A stretch of 64,000 bases of DNA from Olsenella_K absiana (GTDB lineage: Bacteria > Actinomycetota > Coriobacteriia > Coriobacteriales > Atopobiaceae): positions 186,001 to 250,000 of the forward strand of contig NZ_JAZGJQ010000001.1 in assembly GCF_036408855.1 (NCBI RefSeq). The letters run 5' to 3'. How positions within the stretch are numbered: the stretch's first letter is position 1; every line of letters begins with the position of its first letter. A program made the translations under genes and the position numbers. This document shows, piece after piece, positions 41,613 through 50,205 of the stretch. The notes beneath the pieces were generated by a model, which saw only the letters and a program-made list of their open reading frames with translations, was not told the origin of the DNA and did not search any database.

Positions 41613-43100
41613 ATGTCTCTCACTGACCGGACGAAGGCAAGCGACGTCTCACTCAACACCGACCTCTACGAGCTGACGATGGCCCAGGGCTTCTGGGAGT
41701 CGGGCCTCGCGGAGGACCGTGCGTGCTTCAACGTGTTCTTCCGCGAGAACCCCTTCGGCGGAGGCTACGCGGTGGCCTGCGGCATGGGCCAGATCGCCGA
41801 CCTCGTCGAGAACTTCGTGTTCGAGAGGGAGGACATCGACTACCTCGCCGGCATCGACGCGCCCGGCGGCGGTCGCATGTTCAAGCCCGAGTTCCTCGAC
41901 TTCCTCTCCACCTTCAGGATGGACGTCACCATCCACGCGGTCCCCGAGGGCGACCTCGTCTTCCCGCGCGAGCCGATGGTGCGCGTGGAGGGCCCGATCA
42001 TCGCCTGCCAGCTGCTCGAGACGGCCCTTCTCAACCTCGTGAACTTCCAGACCCTCGTGGCGACGAAGACCGCGCGCATCGTGCACGCCGCGCAGGGCCA
42101 CCCCGTGTCCGACTTCGGCCTGAGGCGCGCCCAGGGCCCCGATGGCGGCCTCGCCGTGGCCCGCGCCTCCTACATCGCCGGCGCCTCCAGCACCTCCAAC
42201 GTGCTCGCGGGCAAGATCTACGGCATCCCCGTGTTCGGCACCCACGCCCACAGCTGGGTCATGGCCTTCCCCTCCGAGCTCGAGGCCTTCCGCGCCTTCG
42301 CCAAGTCGAGCCCCAAGAACTGCGTGCTGCTGCTCGACACCTACGACGTGCACCAGGGCATCAGGAACGCCATCACGGTGGCCAAGGAGATGGAGGCCGC
42401 CGGCGAGCGCCTCGCCGCCATCCGCATCGACTCCGGCGACCTCGCCAGGCTCTCCAAGGAGACCCGCAAGGCGTTCGACGAGGCGGGGCTGCCCTACGTC
42501 AAGATCTCTGTCTCCAACGACCTCGAGGAGTACACGATCCAGTCGCTGTTCGCGCAGGGCGCCCCGATCGACTCGTTCGGCGTGGGCACCAAGCTCGCGA
42601 CCTGCGACCCCCAGCCCTCCCTCGGCGGGGTCTACAAGCTCTCGGCCATGAGGCCGGCGGGCTCGGGGGAGTGGGTCCCCACCATCAAGCTCTCCGAGCA
42701 GATGTACAAGCGCACCATCCCCGGCATCCAGCACGTCCTGCGCTTCTGCGACCCCGCGGGCTCGCCCGCGGGAGACATGATCTTGGACGACGCCTACGAC
42801 ACGGGCGACCACAGCCTGAGCGTGGACATCCTGGACCCGGTCACCACCTACGACATGAGCGGCCTCGAGGCGCACGAGCTGCTCGAGTGCGTCGTCGTCG
42901 ACGGCGCGCGCGCCAAGGAGCCAGACTCGATCGAGGTCGCCAAGGAGCGCTGCCGCGAGTCGCTGATGCGCCTCGACCCCAGCTACAAGCGCTTCCTGAA
43001 CCCGCAGGCCTACCCGGTCGGGATGGAGCGCGGCCTCGCCGACCTGAGGCAGAGGCTGGCGCGCGCCGAGCACGCCGGGTCCGGCAGGGCGAGGCTCTAG
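41613..43100 (+). CDS. pncB: Nicotinate phosphoribosyltransferase
   Basis: 495 residues from ATG 41613, which follows GGAAGGAAG. It joins nicotinate and PRPP to nicotinate mononucleotide in NAD salvage. The N-terminus LNTDLYELTMAQGFWESG is typical, as are LLNLVNFQTLVATKTARI, DFGLRRAQGPDGG, the THAHSWVMAFPSE loop, LLLDTYDV, IRIDSGDLA, SFGVGTKL and YKLSA. The length matches the long bacterial PncB2-type enzyme. No regulatory gene is beside it; argS follows after 82 bp and may share the transcript. Confidence 0.95.
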   Translation: MSLTDRTKASDVSLNTDLYELTMAQGFWESGLAEDRACFNVFFRENPFGGGYAVACGMGQIADLVENFVFEREDIDYLAGIDAPGGGRMFKPEFLDFLSTFRMDVTIHAVPEGDLVFPREPMVRVEGPIIACQLLETALLNLVNFQTLVATKTARIVHAAQGHPVSDFGLRRAQGPDGGLAVARASYIAGASSTSNVLAGKIYGIPVFGTHAHSWVMAFPSELEAFRAFAKSSPKNCVLLLDTYDVHQGIRNAITVAKEMEAAGERLAAIRIDSGDLARLSKETRKAFDEAGLPYVKISVSNDLEEYTIQSLFAQGAPIDSFGVGTKLATCDPQPSLGGVYKLSAMRPAGSGEWVPTIKLSEQMYKRTIPGIQHVLRFCDPAGSPAGDMILDDAYDTGDHSLSVDILDPVTTYDMSGLEAHELLECVVVDGARAKEPDSIEVAKERCRESLMRLDPSYKRFLNPQAYPVGMERGLADLRQRLARAEHAGSGRARL

Positions 43101-43182
43101 GAGCACTGGGCCCAGGCCCGACCGGGGCCCCTCCGAGGGCCCGACGAAGCACCCAGAAGAAGAGAAGAAGGAGCACCGAGAC

Positions 43183-45027
43183 ATGCCCGAGAAACTCGAG
43201 AAGCTAGTACGAGAGGCCCTCAAGGCCGCGCAGGAGGCGGGCGACCTGCCGCCCTTCGAGGTGGCCGACCTCGGCTTCGAGCGTCCCGCGGACACCTCGA
43301 ACGGCGACTGGAGCTCGACGGTCGCCATGCGCTCCGCCCGCCTCGCACACAGGAGCCCCCGCGACATCGCGACCGCGATCGTGGCTCACCTCGCCGCAGA
43401 CGACGCGGTGAGCAGGGTCGAGGTGGCAGGTCCCGGCTTCGTCAACTTCTACCTCAACGCCGCGAGCAACAACGAGGTGCTGCGCCTCGCGCGCGAGCAG
43501 GGCATGGACTTCGGCCGCTCGAACGAGGGCGCGGGCCTCAAGTGCCAGGTCGAGTTCATCTCCGCCAACCCCGTCGGCCCCATGCACATCGGCCACGGCC
43601 GCTGGGCCGCCCTCGGCGACTCCCTGTGCCGGGTGATGGAGCACGCCGGCTACCGGATCGAGCGCGAGTACTACATCAACGACCACGGCAGCCAGATGGA
43701 CGTCTTCGGCAGCTCCGTCGCCGAGCGCTACCTGCAGCTCTGGCAGGTGGTGGCCGAGAGGGGGGCTAGCCTCGACGAGGCCTACGCCACCCTCGTCGCA
43801 GACCGTGGGGCCTACGTGGACGACGAGGCGGACGAGCGCCCCGACTCCCATCCCTACCAGGACGCCTTCATGGCAAGCCTCGGGGAGAACTCCTACGGCG
43901 GCGACTACATCATCGACCTCGCCCTCGCCTTCGCCAAGTCGGACGGCGACCGCTGGGTCGCGGCGGACGGGCGCGAGCGCGAGCTGGAGTTCCGCGAGCG
44001 CGGCTACCAGATGATGCTCGCCTCCATCAAGGAGACCTGCCACGAGGCCCGCTGCGACTTCGACGTGTGGTTCTCCGAGCGCTCGCTCTACGAGCGCGAC
44101 GCCGACGGCAAGGATGCGGTCGGCCGCGCCTTCGAGAAGCTCGACCGCATGGGCTACCTCTACCGCACCGACGACGGGGCCCTGTGGTTCCGCTCGACCG
44201 ACTTCGGCGACGACAAGGACCGCGTGCTCGTGAAGACCAACGGCGAGTACACCTACTTCGCCTCCGACATCGCCTACCACTACGACAAGTTCCAGCGCGT
44301 CGACCACGTGATCGACATCTGGGGCGCCGACCACCACGGCTATGTGAAGCGCGTCGACTCGGCGTGCCGCGCCCTCGGCTACGAGGGCGGGTTCGAGGTC
44401 CTTCTCGGCCAGCTGGTGAACCTCCTGCGCAACGGCAAGCCGGTGCGCATGAGCAAGCGCAAGGGCACCATGGTCTCCTTCGACGAGCTCCTGGACGAGG
44501 TCGGCGTGGACGCGACCCGCTACACGCTCATCTCGAAGAGCTCCAACCAGATGATCGACTTCGACATCGAGGCCGTGAAGCGCCAGAGCGCCGACAACCC
44601 GGTCTACTACGTGCAGTACGCGCACGCGAGGGTCTGCTCGATCCTGAGGAGGGCCGCCGGCCTCGATAGGGCGAGGGCGGACGAGCTGGGCATGGCTGAG
44701 GTCGGCCGCAGAGCGACGGGGGCGGACGTGGACCTCTCGCTGCTCGTCGACCCCGCCGAGCTCGCGCTCTCGCGCAAGGTCGCCGAGTTCCCCGAGCTCG
44801 TGGCCGCCTGCGCCCGCGACCGCGCACCCTTCAGGCTCACGCACTACGCCGAGGAGCTCGCGGCGGAGTTCCACAGCTTCTACCAGCGCTGCCAGGTGCT
44901 TCCGAGCGAGGGGAGGCCCCTCTCGCCGGAGCTCTCCCGCGCCCGGCTCGCCGCCTGCGACGCGGTGCGCTCCGTGCTGGCGCTCACGCTGTCGCTCATC
45001 GGCGTGTCCGCGCCGACGGCGATGTAG
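43183..45027 (+). CDS. argS: Arginyl-tRNA synthetase
   Basis: 614 residues. It charges tRNA-Arg in the cytoplasm. The N-terminal tRNA-binding domain (Add-1) comes first. The HIGH motif is in SANPVGPMHIGHGR, the KMSKS-type loop is MSKRKGT, and the DALR anticodon domain includes YYVQYAHARVCSILRRA and FHSFYQRCQVL. GAAGAAGGAG precedes ATG 43183. It is the last gene before an A+T-rich stretch that contains a 16-bp hairpin. Confidence 0.97.
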   Translation: MPEKLEKLVREALKAAQEAGDLPPFEVADLGFERPADTSNGDWSSTVAMRSARLAHRSPRDIATAIVAHLAADDAVSRVEVAGPGFVNFYLNAASNNEVLRLAREQGMDFGRSNEGAGLKCQVEFISANPVGPMHIGHGRWAALGDSLCRVMEHAGYRIEREYYINDHGSQMDVFGSSVAERYLQLWQVVAERGASLDEAYATLVADRGAYVDDEADERPDSHPYQDAFMASLGENSYGGDYIIDLALAFAKSDGDRWVAADGRERELEFRERGYQMMLASIKETCHEARCDFDVWFSERSLYERDADGKDAVGRAFEKLDRMGYLYRTDDGALWFRSTDFGDDKDRVLVKTNGEYTYFASDIAYHYDKFQRVDHVIDIWGADHHGYVKRVDSACRALGYEGGFEVLLGQLVNLLRNGKPVRMSKRKGTMVSFDELLDEVGVDATRYTLISKSSNQMIDFDIEAVKRQSADNPVYYVQYAHARVCSILRRAAGLDRARADELGMAEVGRRATGADVDLSLLVDPAELALSRKVAEFPELVAACARDRAPFRLTHYAEELAAEFHSFYQRCQVLPSEGRPLSPELSRARLAACDAVRSVLALTLSLIGVSAPTAM

Positions 45028-45159
45028 CGGGCCGCGCCGACAGGGCGGCGCCCCGATATGCAGCCAAATAGGTAACCATTGATTATATATATATTCAGTA
45101 AGCTTAAGATTTCCTGAGCAGCGTAAATAGAAGTTTGAATTGCGTGCTTTTTATGAAGG

Positions 45160-45200
45160 TATGCGCAGGGCCCCGAATTCATCCCGGGGCCCTGCGCATA
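45160..45200. terminator. 16-bp perfect hairpin downstream of argS
   Basis: TATGCGCAGGGCCCCG (45160-45175) is exactly complementary to CGGGGCCCTGCGCATA (45185-45200) around a 9-nt loop. A GC-rich stem in an A+T-rich setting suggests a terminator, possibly bidirectional. Neither side has a clean T-run; the left flank reads CTTTTTATGAAG. Confidence 0.55.
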
Positions 45201-45316
45201 TTGTGAACAAGTAATGTACCCAATACGCTGGGAATACATTGGATGGGAAGAGCCCAGGACCCGCGAACGTTGCGGAAGAGCGCTCAGAAGGACGCCGTTA
45301 ATCGAAATTGTACACT

Positions 45317-45382
45317 TTGTAAATCACTGATAGCTTATAGTATATATCCACTGACACCGGAGTATGTTGGACGACAACATAC
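45317..45382 (+). promoter_or_regulatory. Promoter candidate and dyad upstream of the tandem winged-helix regulator
   Basis: TTGTAA (45317-45322), an 18-bp spacer and TATATA (45341-45346) form a plausible promoter. GTATGTTG (45362-45369) and CAACATAC (45375-45382) form a 21-bp dyad just downstream, well placed for autorepression of the gene that starts at 45434. Confidence 0.5.
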
Positions 45383-45433
45383 GTTGAAGCGCACCAATGA
45401 GTCGTGGATAGCATTCCATCTACGGGAGGGCTC

Positions 45434-46129
45434 GTGGAACTTCGAGAGTTCATGTCAATTCGACGAGCATATAACCTGGTACGGCAGAGCGTGGAGCCGT
45501 CGAGGCGCCTGACGTTCGAGGGGTTCTCGATACTATGTCACCTCGAGGTGTCGGAGGTCCCGGTAAAGACCTCGGACATCGCTGACTACCAGGGCGCCCT
45601 GCGCCCGACGATGACGCACAGGACCAACCACCTTGCCGAGCTCGGGTTCATCGAGCGCGGCGAGGGCCCGACCGACCGCCGCAACATCGTGTGCTCGATC
45701 TCTGCCGCGGGCAGCGAGTACGTGCACGACCTCGCGGCGCGCACCTGCGCCTGCATCGCGTCGGGGCAGTCGCTCGCGCGCACCAACCCCGAGCGCATCA
45801 TCAAGTACGCCGACGCGATGGGCTCGCTGTACTGCGCCGCGGGAGACCTCGTCCTGCTCGGCCTGCTCGGCAGCAAGGACCGTACGAGCACGGTCACGGG
45901 GCTCGTGGACAAGCTCGGGCTGCTCCAGCCGACGGTCTCCATGTCCGTCTCGGCGCTGGCGAAGGAGGGCCTGGTGACGCGCGAGAAGTCCAACCCCTAT
46001 TCGGCGCGCTCGCTGTGCGTCCGCCTGACGGACGAGGGCTACGAGCACGCGAACGCGGTCGCGGACAGGATCTCTCAGCTGGTCGTTCACAGGCGGTCGC
46101 GTCACCCGAAGCCCGACGTGGCGGAGTAG
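45434..46129 (+). CDS. Tandem winged-helix MarR/Sar-like transcriptional regulator
   Basis: 231 residues from GTG 45434, supported by GGGAGG 4 nt upstream; ATG 45452 and ATG 45404 are alternatives. It contains two MarR-like winged-helix domains in one chain. The first is about 20-110, with LTFEGFSILCHL, the helix ALRPTMTHRTNHLAELGF and the wing GEGPTDRRNIVCSI. The second is about 130-215, with GDLVLLGLLGS, the helix LQPTVSMSVSALAKEGLV and the wing SNPYSARSLCVRLTDEGYEH. A pseudo-dimeric layout like this is known from two-domain Sar proteins of staphylococci, and similar proteins are common in Coriobacteriia. It has no obvious target operon; it stands between argS and rho behind an A+T-rich control region. 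The first codons are less G+C-rich than the body. Confidence 0.85.
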   Translation: MELREFMSIRRAYNLVRQSVEPSRRLTFEGFSILCHLEVSEVPVKTSDIADYQGALRPTMTHRTNHLAELGFIERGEGPTDRRNIVCSISAAGSEYVHDLAARTCACIASGQSLARTNPERIIKYADAMGSLYCAAGDLVLLGLLGSKDRTSTVTGLVDKLGLLQPTVSMSVSALAKEGLVTREKSNPYSARSLCVRLTDEGYEHANAVADRISQLVVHRRSRHPKPDVAE

Positions 46130-46145
46130 GCGTAGGGTTCCAGCG

Positions 46146-46167
46146 GACCGGCCCCTCGGGGCCGGTC
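46146..46167 (+). terminator. Terminator of the tandem winged-helix gene
   Basis: GACCGGCCCC (46146-46155) pairs with GGGGCCGGTC (46158-46167), the innermost pairs open to give the loop, followed by ATATTCTG. Confidence 0.65.
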
Positions 46168-46419
46168 ATATTCTGTGATGTATGTTTGCCACGCCAAGGG
46201 GCAGACGGTGGTGCTACCATACCGTAAGAGTTCATTGCCACGGGGCTCGGGCGTGTCGTTTCCGCTTGGCCCCATTCGCGATTCCCATACAGCTCCTAAC
46301 GCGTGATACAGACCTTTCCTCGTCCCGAGGGGCAGGAGGTCTGATGGATGTTACGCGCCCGCTGCGTCGCCGGGAGGGTGGCGTGCGTCGGCGCACCATG
46401 CCGAGAAAGGCAGACGTAC

Positions 46420-48402
46420 ATGGCAGAAGACACCACCCATTCCGAGCCGAACCCCCAGTCGGGCGCGGCGCCGGCCCCCGCGGCCGACGCCGGCGCCAAG
46501 CCGGACGGAGAGGCAAAGCCGAAGCGACGCAGGCGCAGCGCCAAGGCGAGCGAGGAGCCGACGCTGCCGCTCGGGGCCGCGGGCAGTCCGGCCGAGGCCA
46601 CGGCACCTGCCGCCAAGGCCGGCGAGGACGGCGGGACGGAGGCGCGCCCCCAGCGCCGCAGGGCCGCGCGCAAGGGCGCTGCCGCCGCGGGGGAGGAGGG
46701 CGAGGCCCCCGCGCCGCGCCGTCGGGGCAGGCCGCGCAAGGCCGCGCAGAAGGACGAGGGCGAGCAGGCGGCGCCCGCCGCCAAGGGAGGCGCGGAGGCA
46801 ACGTCGGCACCCGCGCCCGACCCGGAGCGCGTGTCCTCCTCTGATGGCGGCAGGGCGAAGGGAGGCGAGACCGCCGAGCCGAGGGGTTCGGCGCACGAGG
46901 GCGCCAAGGCGTCCGCCGAGCCTGCCGACGCGGCGCGCGGGGACGAGCAGGCCTTCGCTCACGACGACGACCAGGGCCGCAACAACCGGCACCGCCGCCA
47001 CACGAGGGACCGCAACCGCAACCGCAACGTGCACGCCCAGCAGCCGCAGGGCGGCTCCCAGCAGACGCAGGGCGGCAACGGCCGCCGCCGCAACAGCCGC
47101 CGTCCCACTCAGCCCGAGCGCGCCCCGGAGCCGACCCTCACCATGGAGGCCCTGGGGGAGATGAAGGTCGCGGAGCTGAGGAGCAAGGCGGCCGAGCTCA
47201 AGGTGGAGTACGTCGGCCTGCGCAAGGCCGAGCTCACCCACGCCGTCTACGAGGCCGCCGCGATCGCGGAGGGCTTCCGCCCCGTCGAAGGCATCCTCGA
47301 CATCCAGAGCGAGGGCTACGGGTTCCTGCGCACCGGCAACTACATGCAGGGCGACGAGGACGCCTTCGTCCACCAGCAGCTCATCCGCCAGTACGGGCTC
47401 AGGACGGGCGACAAGGTCAAGGGCACCATGAGCCCCGGCAGGTCCAACAAGCAGTTCCCGCCGCTCGGGCGCATCGAGGCGGTCAACGACCAGGACCCCG
47501 AGCTCGCCAGGTCGCGCCCGCGCTTCCGTGACCTCACCCCGATCTTCCCGAACGAGCGACTCGTCATGGAGCACGGCAAGGACTCGATCACCGGGCGCGC
47601 CATCGACCTCGTCGCCCCGATCGGCAAGGGGCAGCGCGGGCTGATCGTCTCGCCGCCCAAGGCCGGCAAGACGACGGTGCTCAAGAACATCTGTCAGTCC
47701 ATCGCCGCGAACAACCCCGAGGTGCACCTCTTCTGCCTGCTCGTGGACGAGCGTCCCGAGGAGGTGACCGATATGGAGCGCTCGATCAGGGGCGAGGTCG
47801 TCGCCTCCACCTTCGACATGCCGGCCTCCAACCACACGGCCGTCTCCGAGCTGGTCATCGAGCACGCCAAGAGGCTCGTCGAGATGGGGGAGGACGTGGT
47901 GGTCGTGCTGGACTCGATCACGAGGCTGGCGCGCGCCTACAACCTCGCCGCCCCCGCCAGCGGCCGCATCCTGTCCGGCGGCGTCGACTCCGCGGCGCTC
48001 TACCCGCCGAAGAAGTTCCTGGGCGCCGCCCGCAACATCGAGAACGGCGGCTCCCTCACCATCCTGGCCTCCGCCCTCGTGGACACCGGCTCCAAGATGG
48101 ACGAGGTCATCTTCGAGGAGTTCAAGGGCACCGGCAACATGGAGCTCAAGCTCGACCGCGACCTCGCCGACAGGCGCGTGTTCCCCGCGATCGACCCGGT
48201 CGCGTCGGGCACCCGCAACGAGGAGCTGCTCCTCGACGCGCAGCTGACGCCGTTCATCTGGGGCCTTCGCAGGGTGCTGGCGAACATGAACAACACCGAG
48301 CGCGCCGCGACCGCCCTGGTCAAGGGCCTGCGCGCGACGAAGGACAACGAGGAGTTCCTCATCCGCTCCGCCAAGAAGGCGCAGCAGGTGGACTACCTCT
48401 AG
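46420..48402 (+). CDS. rho: Transcription termination factor Rho with long disordered N-terminus
   Basis: 660 residues from ATG 46420. Residues 1-240 are disordered: Ala/Glu/Lys/Arg-rich, with RRRGRPRK-type basic patches and a Gln/Gly/Asn/Arg segment near 205-225. Rho_N (about 245-285, LGEMKVAELRSKAAELKV) and the cold-shock RNA-binding fold (EGYGFLRTGNYMQGDEDAFV) follow. The hexameric ATPase shows Walker A PPKAGKT at 412-418, the Q-loop and R-loop regions, and LLLDAQLTPFIWGLRR. Rho ends transcripts by moving along RNA. An alternative in-frame ATG at 46348, with AGGAGG 8 nt upstream, would add 24 residues. The leader of about 200 nt is long enough for autoregulation. Many hairpins in this window lack T-runs, so Rho may matter more here. 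Confidence 0.95.
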   Translation: MAEDTTHSEPNPQSGAAPAPAADAGAKPDGEAKPKRRRRSAKASEEPTLPLGAAGSPAEATAPAAKAGEDGGTEARPQRRRAARKGAAAAGEEGEAPAPRRRGRPRKAAQKDEGEQAAPAAKGGAEATSAPAPDPERVSSSDGGRAKGGETAEPRGSAHEGAKASAEPADAARGDEQAFAHDDDQGRNNRHRRHTRDRNRNRNVHAQQPQGGSQQTQGGNGRRRNSRRPTQPERAPEPTLTMEALGEMKVAELRSKAAELKVEYVGLRKAELTHAVYEAAAIAEGFRPVEGILDIQSEGYGFLRTGNYMQGDEDAFVHQQLIRQYGLRTGDKVKGTMSPGRSNKQFPPLGRIEAVNDQDPELARSRPRFRDLTPIFPNERLVMEHGKDSITGRAIDLVAPIGKGQRGLIVSPPKAGKTTVLKNICQSIAANNPEVHLFCLLVDERPEEVTDMERSIRGEVVASTFDMPASNHTAVSELVIEHAKRLVEMGEDVVVVLDSITRLARAYNLAAPASGRILSGGVDSAALYPPKKFLGAARNIENGGSLTILASALVDTGSKMDEVIFEEFKGTGNMELKLDRDLADRRVFPAIDPVASGTRNEELLLDAQLTPFIWGLRRVLANMNNTERAATALVKGLRATKDNEEFLIRSAKKAQQVDYL

Positions 48403-48411
48403 GGCCGGCGC

Positions 48412-48443
48412 GCCCGGGTGCCGGCACGGTCAGGCGCCCGGGC
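48412..48443 (+). terminator. GC-rich hairpin after rho
   Basis: GCCCGGGTGCC (48412-48422) pairs with GGCGCCCGGGC (48433-48443), one G-U, 10 bp after the rho stop. No T-run. Confidence 0.5.
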
Positions 48444-48558
48444 GGGCAGGCTCGGCGGCCCGGGGGCGCGCCCTGCCCCTTGGCTCTGTGGTGTGTTTCT
48501 CGAATCTGGCGCCTCGCGGCCAAATGGGAACAAAGTCCGGCGACGCCCCGCGGGCGGG

Positions 48559-48574
48559 TGGTATTGTCATACAA
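48559..48574 (+). promoter_or_regulatory. Extended -10 and TTGT-N3-ACAA element before the 48625 gene
   Basis: TGGTATTGT is an extended -10-like element. It overlaps TTGTCATACAA (48564-48574), a small dyad almost identical in sequence to that upstream of crr. Confidence 0.4.
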
Positions 48575-48624
48575 GCTTCGGAAGTTCCAGGACCGTCGGT
48601 CTCGAGCGGGGGGTGCGTGTCTCA

Positions 48625-50202
48625 ATGAGCAAGGCTAGGAGAAGCCCTGCCATCTTCGCAGGACTCGTGGGGGGCGCCCTTCTCGTCCTCCCCGAGACCG
48701 CGCAGGCGCAGACCCTGACCCTCACCATCGACGACCTGCTCGCGTCCCCGTGGGCCTACCTGGCGGCGGGCACCCTCGCAGGCGCCGCCGTCACGGGCGC
48801 GATCGCGGCCCACGTCGTGCACAAGGAGCGCGCGTCCGCCGAGGCCGAGCTCGAGGAGGTGCGCGCCGCCGCGCTGGAGGCCCGCATCTCGGCGGACGAG
48901 GCGAGGAGCATCCTCGCGTCGCTCGGCTACGGCACCGTGGCCTCCTCGCCCGCGCCGGCCCGCCCGGCGCCGTCGCCCCAGGTGGAGGAGGCGCCGGTCC
49001 CCGCCGGGACCCCCGCGCCCGTGGCCTCCGAGCCCCCAGCCGCCCTTGAGCCGCTCGCGGACCTGGCGGGCGAGAAGCCCGTGGGGGCCGCGGGTCTGGC
49101 GCCGCGCCGGGCGGGCGTCTCCGCGCGCCTTGACGCCATGCTGCCGCGGCTCGACGACCCCACCTTCGAGCGGGACGCGCGCCCCGCCGCCCGGACGGCC
49201 GGCGCGTCCGCAGGCGTGGGGGCTGCGTCCGCAGAGGACGCCCGAGACGCCGTAGCAGCCGCGCCGGAGCAGGTGCGCGTCGACGGTGCGCCGGCGGCCC
49301 AGGCCGCGCGGCCTCAGGGCGCGCCCAACCCCAACTCGTACGCGGAGCGCTCGCAGAGGCGTGCGCGCGGCGTGCGCTCGCTCCTCTCGGAGCGCATCGG
49401 CAACAACTTCTTCATGGAGGGCCTGCCCGTCATCCAGCGTGCCGACGGCACGGTGGGCGACGTGGGGACGGCCTGGTGGGAGAACACCTTGAGCGGCACC
49501 ATCACGCACCTCGGGACCACGTCGGCGGAGGACTCCGCTCGCATCGGCATGCGCCCGGTGGACGAGACCTCGGAGCTCGAGGTCGACCGCGCGCTTGCGG
49601 ACCGGCTTGCCACCCAGGACGTCTCCCGCCGCCACGAGCGCGCGCAGGCCCTGGCGCAGAGCCTGCCCGGCTTCGGCGCCCCCGAGGCGCGCGAGGCGCA
49701 GCCACGCGGGAAGGCGAGCCCGACGGGGCAGGCGGCCTGCGTGCCGGCGCCGGCGCGCCCCGAGAAGCGCCGGCGCGCAGACGTCCGCGTGCCGGAGGTG
49801 GGGGCACCCGCCCCGCGCCAGGCGAAGGCCGACGCCGAGGGGGACCTGTTCGAGCAGGCGCTGAGCGCGATGGACGAGAGCCTCCCCAACATGAGCGTGC
49901 GCACCTCCGACGACGCCGACGCGCTCGTCGTCCCAGAGGCCGCCGCGGAGATGCTCACGGGCAACGTGCTCTCCGGCTCTGCCGCGCCCCTCCCGGGGGC
50001 GTCCGACGGCTTCGACGCCGTGCGCCACGCCGACCTCATCGTACAGGAGGAGATCGAGCGCAACGCCCGGGAGCGCCGCGCCGGGACCCGCCGCGCGGGC
50101 CTGCGCGTCATCGACGGCGGCACGAGCGACCTCGGCGAGGCGCGCCGCCAGGCCAAGAGGCCCAAGCACCTCAAGACCGACCCCAAGAAGCGGATGGCCT
50201 AG
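48625..50202 (+). CDS. Large membrane-anchored protein of unknown function
   Basis: 525 residues, not recognised. A signal-like N-terminus (about 8-28, ending near AQAQT) and a second hydrophobic helix (about 45-65) anchor it. A short Ala/Glu coiled coil (70-105) and a long Pro/Ala-rich linker follow. The only segment that looks folded is about 235-310, with SLLSERIGNNFFMEGLPVI and VGTAWWENTL. A basic C-terminus ends in KTDPKKR. ATG 48625 is the start; a GTG 12 nt upstream is possible. An extended -10-like TGGTATTGT lies at about 48559-48567. It is followed after 3 bp by a VanZ-like gene. A role at the cell envelope is the most that can be said. Confidence 0.75.
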   Translation: MSKARRSPAIFAGLVGGALLVLPETAQAQTLTLTIDDLLASPWAYLAAGTLAGAAVTGAIAAHVVHKERASAEAELEEVRAAALEARISADEARSILASLGYGTVASSPAPARPAPSPQVEEAPVPAGTPAPVASEPPAALEPLADLAGEKPVGAAGLAPRRAGVSARLDAMLPRLDDPTFERDARPAARTAGASAGVGAASAEDARDAVAAAPEQVRVDGAPAAQAARPQGAPNPNSYAERSQRRARGVRSLLSERIGNNFFMEGLPVIQRADGTVGDVGTAWWENTLSGTITHLGTTSAEDSARIGMRPVDETSELEVDRALADRLATQDVSRRHERAQALAQSLPGFGAPEAREAQPRGKASPTGQAACVPAPARPEKRRRADVRVPEVGAPAPRQAKADAEGDLFEQALSAMDESLPNMSVRTSDDADALVVPEAAAEMLTGNVLSGSAAPLPGASDGFDAVRHADLIVQEEIERNARERRAGTRRAGLRVIDGGTSDLGEARRQAKRPKHLKTDPKKRMA

Positions 50203-50205
50203 GCC

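Larger units (their letters stand above)
45028..45433. other. A+T-rich gene-free island between argS and the tandem winged-helix regulator
   Basis: 406 bp without a supported gene and far poorer in G+C than the rest of the window, with runs such as TTATATATATATTC near 45080. It contains a 16-bp hairpin (45160-45200), a promoter candidate and an 8-bp dyad. It is the likely control region of the downstream regulator and may be a binding zone for A+T-preferring proteins. Confidence 0.7.

Noticed and set aside
45028..46129. A genomic island or prophage remnant at 45 kb
   Set aside because: The A+T-rich part is only about 400 bp, with no integrase, repeat-flanked boundary or phage gene. The regulator's body has normal base composition.
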